From Tilletiaria anomala UBC 951 (taxonomy: Eukaryota > Basidiomycota > Exobasidiomycetes > Georgefischeriales > Tilletiariaceae), in contig NW_013546982.1 of the NCBI RefSeq assembly GCF_000711695.1, positions 62,001-126,000 of the forward strand: 64,000 nt of DNA, in the 5' to 3' direction. Under the pieces are notes generated by a model. It had not been told where the DNA came from, ran no database searches, and saw nothing but the letters and a program-made list of their open reading frames with translations. Below, in pieces: positions 58,070 through 64,000 of the stretch. Each line of letters opens with the position of its first letter. Positions within the stretch are counted from its first letter, which is position 1. The translations under genes were made by a program, and so were the position numbers.

Positions 58070-58888
58070 ATGGCCACCGCACGAGCACCAGCGGCGCCTG
58101 CCGCTAGTGGCACCTCGGTCCCTTTCTCCGTGCGCTCAGCCACTGTCGAGCGCATCACCAACGAGACACAGATCCAATGTACACTCGCGCTCGACACGCA
58201 CTCGACGTATGCGCCACAGGTTATAGATGTACAGACGGGGATTGGATTCCTGGACCATGTTCGCATGCACAACAGGATCCGGCGCTGCTTGCGGCCAGCG
58301 GCGAAGTTCAAGCGACCCCCTAGCTGACACACTCCACGCCTGAATTCACAGATGTTTCATGCCCTCGCCAAGCATGGCGGTATGTCACTCACCCTAAAAT
58401 GCAAGGGCGACTTATGGATCGACGACCACCACTCGGCCGAAGACTCTGCGTTGGTACTTGGTGAGGCCTTCAAGCAGGCCCTGGGCCCCGTGAAAGGGAT
58501 CAACCGCTATGGCACCGGTCATGCACCATTGGACGAGGCACTGTCCCGCGCCGTACTCGACATCTCCGGGAGACCATACTGCGTGGCGGAGCTAGGGCTA
58601 AAGAGGGAGAAAATTGGGGACTTGAGCTGCGAGATGATCCCGCACGTCTTCCATTCGTTTGCAATCGCTGCCGGCGTCACGCTGCATATCGATTGCTTGA
58701 GAGGGGACAACGACCACCACAGGAGCGAGTCAGCATTCAAGGCACTCGCGCTGGCTATCAAACATGCTGTTGCTCAGACTGGTACAGATGATGTTCCAAG
58801 CACAAAAGGTGAGGCCTCGCATACCGTGCACTCGCTGTTTGCGCCCTCCTCACGCCCCTCTTGCTCATCTGCTCCAGGGGTTTTGTGA
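58070..58888 (+). CDS. HIS3: Imidazoleglycerol-phosphate dehydratase
   Basis: Exons 58070-58258, 58352-58808 and 58878-58888 give 218 residues, as in yeast His3 (about 220). The enzyme removes water from imidazoleglycerol phosphate to give imidazoleacetol phosphate in histidine synthesis and uses two manganese ions. Both metal-binding repeats are visible: [18 protein letters not shown] with [17 protein letters not shown], and [16 protein letters not shown] with [15 protein letters not shown]. The protein ends STKGVL, so the last exon codes only the final residues plus stop. That 11-nt terminal coding exon is supported by the conserved VL end. Intron 1 (93 nt) has a GTTCGC donor, unusual but placed exactly at the conserved DH/MFHAL junction. 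The start is the first ATG that leaves a normal N-terminus. An AAAGATGG context surrounds it. Confidence 0.96.
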
Positions 58889-59086
58889 ATTGCACCCAAG
58901 GTTCGAATGCGAGAGTTACACGATTGGAGCCCTTCATTGGCATCTTGTAGGCATCAATCCAGACGATAAATAATGCACTTCAAAGGTTTTGCGAGGCGGA
59001 GCAACTTGAGACGGAACGAGTTGCAAGTCCACCTATACAAATACATATGCCGAGACAAATCGGGCACGATACATGCCAATGGCCGA

Positions 59087-60739
59087 TCACTTCTTCCTAG
59101 TATCAGCAGTGACAGTCGCGGAGGATGTCCCCACAAGTGATTGCGAACCAGGCTCCTGCCCAACCTGGACCCTGACGACCTGTCCATCTCTCGTTCGGCC
59201 TTTGACAATACCCTTGCCCGCCACCTTGAGCAGAGCGCGCCTCCTCACACCGCTAATATCGCGGTACACCAAAAAGGCGCTGCGCGTCGTGCCGCCTACG
59301 TGCGCGGAAAAGACCGCCGCGTCGTCGCCATACTTGGATCGGATGACATGTGTGGCTGCCGAGGAAGAGTCGTCGATCAGTTGCTGTGCGCTCGCATCCA
59401 CGCTATCCCAGACGGTGGAGACGGCTACGAGCGAACGGTTTAGCATGCCGCGAAGGCCCTTTGCAGGCGCATACGGCTGCTGGCGCTGTACACCGGTCGC
59501 CTTCCCGATCTGATCTCCAAAACGCCCTGCGACATTCTGAATCGATGCTGCCGTCTTGTGCGACACCTTCACCGCGCGGCCGCTCAGCGTGTGGACCGCT
59601 GCTACCGTCTGCATTGCGCGCGGATGGATCTTGGCGCCGCTAGTACTCGTTCTTGCGACGGAGCTATCGGATTCTCCGGATGCCAGCTTTACAGGCGTCG
59701 CAGCGCCGTTCGTCTGTGCGGACTTACTTGCGCTCCCAGGAGCGGAGAATTTGGTGACTTGCCGCTCGGCTATAGCGTCTGCGCCTTGCACGATTTTCTT
59801 GCCAATGAAGTTAGAGCCGCTAATAATACCGCGGCTGATCCGATCGGCTCCGCGTAAGAGCCAGTCGTCGCCTGCTGCCGAGTCGACAGTGCTGATCGGC
59901 CTGACAATGCTCACTCGGTGTGGGCCGCTGCCCATCTCTTTTCCGCCTGCGCCTTGCTCTGCCTTGCCTTCAAAGTCGAGATCGATCAGCACGGGCTCCT
60001 TCTCAATGTTAGGCGAGCTAAGGGCGGGGTCGAATCCCTCCTCCTGCAGCACCACACCATCTTGCTCCAAGTCCAGGGTGCCAATTACCGTACTGCCATC
60101 CTTCACAGAAATGAGCTCGATCTTGCCGCGGTCGTCCGTGGCATATGTGTCAGCGTTGAAGACGCAGTAGGAAGAGAGGATGTCATCGAAGGTTGCGAGC
60201 GTTGTCACTTCGTCACTGCCTTGCTCCGGAGCTGGCAAGTATATAATGATGCTGGCGCCGGGCACTTCGGGGGAATCGAATACATAAGCATTGTGCTTTG
60301 GGCGATGTTGGACGCGCTGAGATGCCATCAAAGGGAGTGAAAAGTCAGACGAAGGAACGGACAGGACGAGGAAAATGTCGGTACTTGATATTAGAGGAGT
60401 GGGATTGCGTTAGTACTGCCGCCAGGAACTTCACCTCAGCACTCGAGCAGGCGTGAGTCAAACTCACTCATCCCCCGCTGCATCGGTGCTCGCACCCGCT
60501 AAACCGTACGCATCACCGATGTCGATTGTAACCAGCTGAACGGACAAGATGCCCGAAGCGAGTTCGATCTGCTCGCCATCTTCACTTTCCAATGTTGCAT
60601 TGATACCTTCGCTTGCACTAGGCGCCGAGTATCTCTGTGTTATGCGCACTGACCGGGGCAGCTGTAGCAGCTCGAGTCCGCGCGGGTCGAGATGGTGCGG
60701 GTCCTCCTGTTGCACGCAGCTCTCTTCCGTAGGGGCCAT
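59087..60739 (-). CDS. Senescence/spartin-domain protein
   Basis: Exons 60739-60468 and 60383-59087 give 522 residues. The C-terminal half is the senescence domain shared by plant ERD7 and animal spartin (SPG20). It begins near residue 263 with DDWLLRGADRISRGIISGSN and continues through FIGKKIVQGADAIAER, AVKVSHKTAASIQNVAGRFG and GKATGVQ. Proteins with this domain bind lipid droplets and other membranes in the known cases. The N-terminal part has LELLQLPRSVRI and, after the intron, a TDIFLVLSVPSSDFSLPL strand pattern like the region preceding the domain in other members. The 84-nt intron uses an AAG acceptor. It was chosen because it is the only one that keeps the frame. The gene ends 198 bp from the HIS3 stop. 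An earlier start (60907) is possible, but a splice-like CGCAG just before 60739 argues against it. Confidence 0.85.
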
Positions 60740-61300
60740 CGTTCCTGCGATATATGCGTTCGATTCCTCAAGCACAAGGTTAGTAGCTTGAATAAATGTG
60801 CGGAAGGCCAGAGACACTTTAGTAAAGGACACCGTGTCACCATATATACTCAATGTCATTCTCCACTCCCCGTGGCCAGTGCACTGCACAGCCGACATGC
60901 CAAGCATTCTATTCTGGTAACGGCGAATGGAAAAGTTGGCTTGGGCGGCGCAGGTGGCATTTGCTGTCCTGTGGATGGGTCGCTTACGTAAATATTCTCA
61001 ATCTGCTGCTGCTTAAGTGGGTTGACTCACTGCAAAGTGTCGGTCAACGGGCGAAGGCGTAACATCTGTTTACGCCGTAGGTACGATGGTTCATCAAGGT
61101 CGCATCTGTTCTGTTGTGAGGACGATTGGTTGGGCTACTTGCAAATCTTTCGAGAGCTCGGGTCGAAACGCAAAGAATTCCGTGGTGGGGAAGGACCGAA
61201 TCTCTTTGCCGTCTAAGCTTTGGCGAAAGAAGACGTGGCGAAGAGAGTTCAAACAGAGCCTTGGGAACTGGTATTGGCCAAGACTTTCTGCAGGTGAGCC
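60740..61300. promoter_or_regulatory. Divergent promoter, senescence-domain gene / UPF3
   Basis: The two start codons are 561 bp apart and point away from each other. No gene was recognised between them. A CTTTCTGCAG/GTGAGC sequence immediately before the UPF3 ATG looks like splice-site text and may mean a 5' UTR intron. Confidence 0.45.
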
Positions 61301-63540
61301 ATGTTGTCGGTCGCTCGCGAACAAGGACAGGAAAATTCAGAAGCCAGTGTCAAGAAGGATCGACATCGACGGCCGCCAAAGCAAGACAACGTGCAAAAGG
61401 AGGCGATCGGGTCCAAAACTTCAGGACAAGGTCAGGGACAGCGACCCGAAACTGAAGGATCAACGTCAAGGACAGGCACGAGAGAAAGTCAAGCCACCGC
61501 CTCTCAACAACGTTCAGCTGCCCCAGCCAATTCTAGCAATCGTGGCGGCAAAGCTGACTCGAGCTCCAAGGCTCCTGTCGACGGAAAGGCAAACAATGCC
61601 GACACCGAAAGGGATGGCTCAGCTCGGCAGTCTGCCAAGAAGCGCAGCCGAAATAAAGACAAGAGCAAGGACAAGAAGTCAAAGGATCGGGACGGCAAGG
61701 GCAATGCAAACGGAAGTTCTGGGGTGCGATTAAAGGTCGTAGTTCGCAAGCTTCCCCCACATTTGCCACAACATGTCTTCTGGGGCGCCGTCTTGCCATG
61801 GGTGAAGACCGCCAAACAGGTACAGGATGCAAAAGAGGCCTGTTCTACCAACGTATCTGTCGAAGAGGGTGGTGACAAAGCTGCGGAAAAAATACCTGCT
61901 CTTAACACAGACGAGGATGGGATGGCAGTTTCGTTGGACACCCAGCAGGCACCGGTGACTGCAGACTACACCGAGTACATTCCTGGCAAGGTACAAACAA
62001 AGTGAGCTGCAGCCTGTTAGTTGTGCTGGCGAGTGGTAAACATGGATGTCTGACACTTTTGACCTTGACAATACATAGCAAATCAAAGGCAGACATTGCC
62101 TCGCGCGCATACATACGCTTCACAGCACTCGAAAGCCTACTCGCCTTCCACCAAGCTTTTCAAGGGCACGTTTTCCGCGATGCCAAAGGCCAGGAATTTG
62201 TCGCCATGGTGGAATTTGCTCCTCACCAGAAAGTTCCTCCTGTCACTGCTGCCGGCGCCAGTGGCAAGAGACAGAAGGAAGACGCCCGAATCGGGACGAT
62301 TGACGAGGATCCAGACTACCTCGCTTTCTTCGCAGACTTACAGCGTACGAAAATCAGCGACGAAGCGGACAGTGAAGCGGTCATGCACCCAACTACCAAG
62401 GGGGCCGCACCGAAAACAAAGACGGACGCGGAGCTCAATGCACACCTTGCGGCCTCGCTTTCAGAAACACGGATGAACGACGCAGCGACACAGAGAGCGC
62501 TCGCGCGGAGCACCCCGCTGCTCGAGCATCTCAGACTGCAGAAGGCTGCGGCTGCAGCGCAAAAGCAGAAGGAAAAGGAGGCAGAGCGGCAGCGCGAGAG
62601 AGAGCGGGAACGTGAGCGAGAGCGCGAGCGCGAAAAGGAGCGAGAGCGCGAACGAGAACGAGAGAAGGAGAAAGAACGCGAGAGGCAACGACAGAAGGAC
62701 AAAGGTAAGAAGAAGGAACGTGCATGTGGTCAGCAACAGCAGCAAAAGAGCAAAGGTCCGGACAGCCAGAGGCCGCAAGAAGGCAAGCAACCACAGCCTG
62801 TTGCTGACGTAGGTTCCAAGACTGGCAGCGGCGCTGGCAGCAAGTCGAAAGGGCAGGGCCAAGTGCGAGGTGGGCGAGCACGCGCTTCGGGCAACAATGA
62901 TGCGGACGGTAGCTCGCAGAATCCGGATGCTGCCGCATCTGCACCTGGGGTGAATGCACACAGCAGCAGGGTCTTCGGAGCTGCGATCGGTGCTGTCCTT
63001 CAAACTCAGCAAAAAGGTGCTGATGGCCGAAAGGCCAAGTCACGTACTCGTGACTCTTCAGCGTCAGCTGCTGGCCCTGGAGGCTCATCAGGCGCAGGTA
63101 CTGCAGTGGGCGCTGTAGACGTGCCTTCGATCAAGGGCAGAAGCGATAAACAGCGCGAGGCTAAGCAATACACGGGAAACGGCAGCGCTTCGCAGGAGAC
63201 CAGGAGCAACAATAAACACGCAGAAGCCGGCAGCAAACAGCAGAAATCGAACCAGCAACGACAGAAACAGCAGTCGCAGAACATAACAGCATCAACACCA
63301 GCACCAGCGGCGCCAAAGCTCGTTTCCATCCTCAAGCGTGATAGCCCATCAGAGTCCGCCTCTGCGCCGCCTCGTGGAAGAAGTCCTTCGTCTAGCGCTT
63401 CGTTGCCTATCAAGCGGGAAACTTCCTCCCTGGAAGTGCAGCCACGGCCGCCGGTTGGCAACAGCGGCGGCAGCGACAACAGTAAAGCTCCTCGCAAGAG
63501 CGGTAGCGGAAATAAGAGGCCGAATAAAGCTGCGGACTGA
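61301..63540 (+). CDS. UPF3: Nonsense-mediated decay factor UPF3
   Basis: Exons 61301-62001 and 62079-63540 give 720 residues. Upf3 links exon-junction or terminating ribosomes to Upf2/Upf1 in nonsense-mediated mRNA decay. The Smg4/UPF3 domain spans about residues 142-325. It opens LKVVVRKLPPHLPQHVFWGA, the expected RNP-like strand and helix, and after the 77-nt intron continues ASRAYIRFTALESLLAFHQ, HVFRDAKGQEFVAMVEFAP and GTIDEDPDYLAFFADL, all in family order. The flanks are disordered. A Lys/Ser-rich leader precedes the domain, and a long charged tract of alternating Arg and Glu (nt about 62580-62700) and Gln/Ser/Gly-rich sequence follow. The C-terminal region that binds the exon junction complex in animals is not recognisable. 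The ATG at 61301 is the first in frame after a stop-rich stretch, although an upstream exon cannot be excluded. Confidence 0.93.
62580..62700 (+). repeat. Arg-Glu coding microsatellite in UPF3
   Basis: The stretch is built from CGxGAG-type hexamers that code alternating Arg-Glu, with a few Lys. It predicts a charged single helix of about 35 residues. The purine-rich repeat may vary in length between strains. Confidence 0.8.
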
Positions 63541-64000
63541 AGCGCCGAGCCAAGATGAAAAATACAGCTGCTTGTTTTACACACCTTAGATCACGTTTTG
63601 AACGCCCCTTGTGCGCAAGCTCAGCATATGAATCGAATATCATGCGCCTGCACATTGCAGGTGAGGGGCGAAGGAAGCACCGCGTGCGTGCCGTGCAAGC
63701 ATTGACGCCCTCGCATACGCCGAACTTCCATCAGCCGCATGACCCCCAGAGGAGCAGGATGCGACTGTCGCGTCTGGCGAAACCTCCACCTTTGGTCGGA
63801 TCCAACTAGCACTATCAAGTGGCCTCCTGGCACAGTCCACACCTGGAAGCGCCGAGAACCGATGGGACGGACAAGCTGGGGACTGCGTTCATAGTGTATT
63901 TCGAATACAGGCAAACAGGTGAGAGAGGGGAATGTATGTTGGGCATGATAAAGGGTAGCTACAACATTGGCAATGAAGGAAACGGGGCCGATTCAATCGA
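63541..64000. other. Downstream of UPF3, no gene seen
   Basis: A minus-strand frame of 97 codons (63914-63621) has no family resemblance. It could belong to a gene entering from the right, but nothing supports that within the window. Confidence 0.4.

Noticed and set aside
58897-58912. GGTTCGAATGC resembling a tRNA T-loop box
   Set aside because: No acceptor stem, D-arm or anticodon arm can be folded around it; it lies just after the HIS3 stop.

Overview
The window is nuclear DNA of a filamentous or dimorphic fungus, almost certainly a basidiomycete and most like the smut lineage (Ustilaginomycotina). The pointers are moderately GC-rich coding DNA, many short GT-AG introns (mostly 47-120 nt), very long uninterrupted exons beside one intron-dense gene, and serine/glycine/glutamine-rich disordered tails on conserved proteins. 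This placement is inference; no marker here fixes the species. Fifteen protein-coding genes were resolved exon by exon, and every stated join gives an intact reading frame.

Layout. 0.15-8.3 kb: inner-kinetochore mis6/CENP-I (+), TOR-complex subunit lst8 (-), and eIF4A (+) behind a pyrimidine-rich promoter with a long first intron. 8.3-10.6 kb: no recognisable gene. 10.6-19.05 kb is compact: ERB1/BOP1 (+), glycerophosphocholine acyltransferase GPC1 (-, 13 exons including 17-nt and 20-nt microexons), an FMP32/MCUR1-type mitochondrial protein (+) and a xanthine/hypoxanthine phosphoribosyltransferase (-). 19-25.5 kb is gene-poor: a decayed DIRS-like tyrosine-recombinase retroelement and two facing arrays of a degenerate 17-bp repeat. 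25.5-33.6 kb: a BEM2-type protein of about 2,600 residues with PH, RasGEF-like, PH and RhoGAP regions (+). 33.7-40.1 kb is a graveyard containing a quinone-oxidoreductase pseudogene and weaker relics. 40.2-43.3 kb: a secreted or membrane protein with about ten cysteine-rich repeats, unfamiliar to me. 43.3-46.1 kb is empty. 46.1-50.6 kb: POL5/MYBBP1A (-). 50.6-54 kb holds hydrophobic exon-like pieces of uncertain status. 54-55.5 kb: a conserved-looking protein with a C-terminal C-x2-C motif (+). 55.7-63.5 kb: PDX1 (-), a foldback element, HIS3 (+), a senescence/spartin-domain protein (-) and UPF3 (+).

Working relationships. The genes form the usual eukaryotic mosaic and not a cluster. Shared themes are ribosome production and translation (ERB1, POL5, eIF4A, and UPF3 in mRNA surveillance), growth and polarity control (Lst8, Bem2), mitochondrial function (PDX1, FMP32), and nucleotide, histidine and lipid metabolism (XPT1, HIS3, GPC1). 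Genes are often paired tail to tail with 61-198 bp between stop codons, or head to head with a shared promoter. I found no convincing tRNA, rRNA or CRISPR array. The items most worth follow-up are the cysteine-repeat membrane protein with a TGA at a repeat-cysteine position inside an apparent in-frame intron, the GPC1 microexons, the facing 17-bp repeat arrays, and the foldback element between PDX1 and HIS3.
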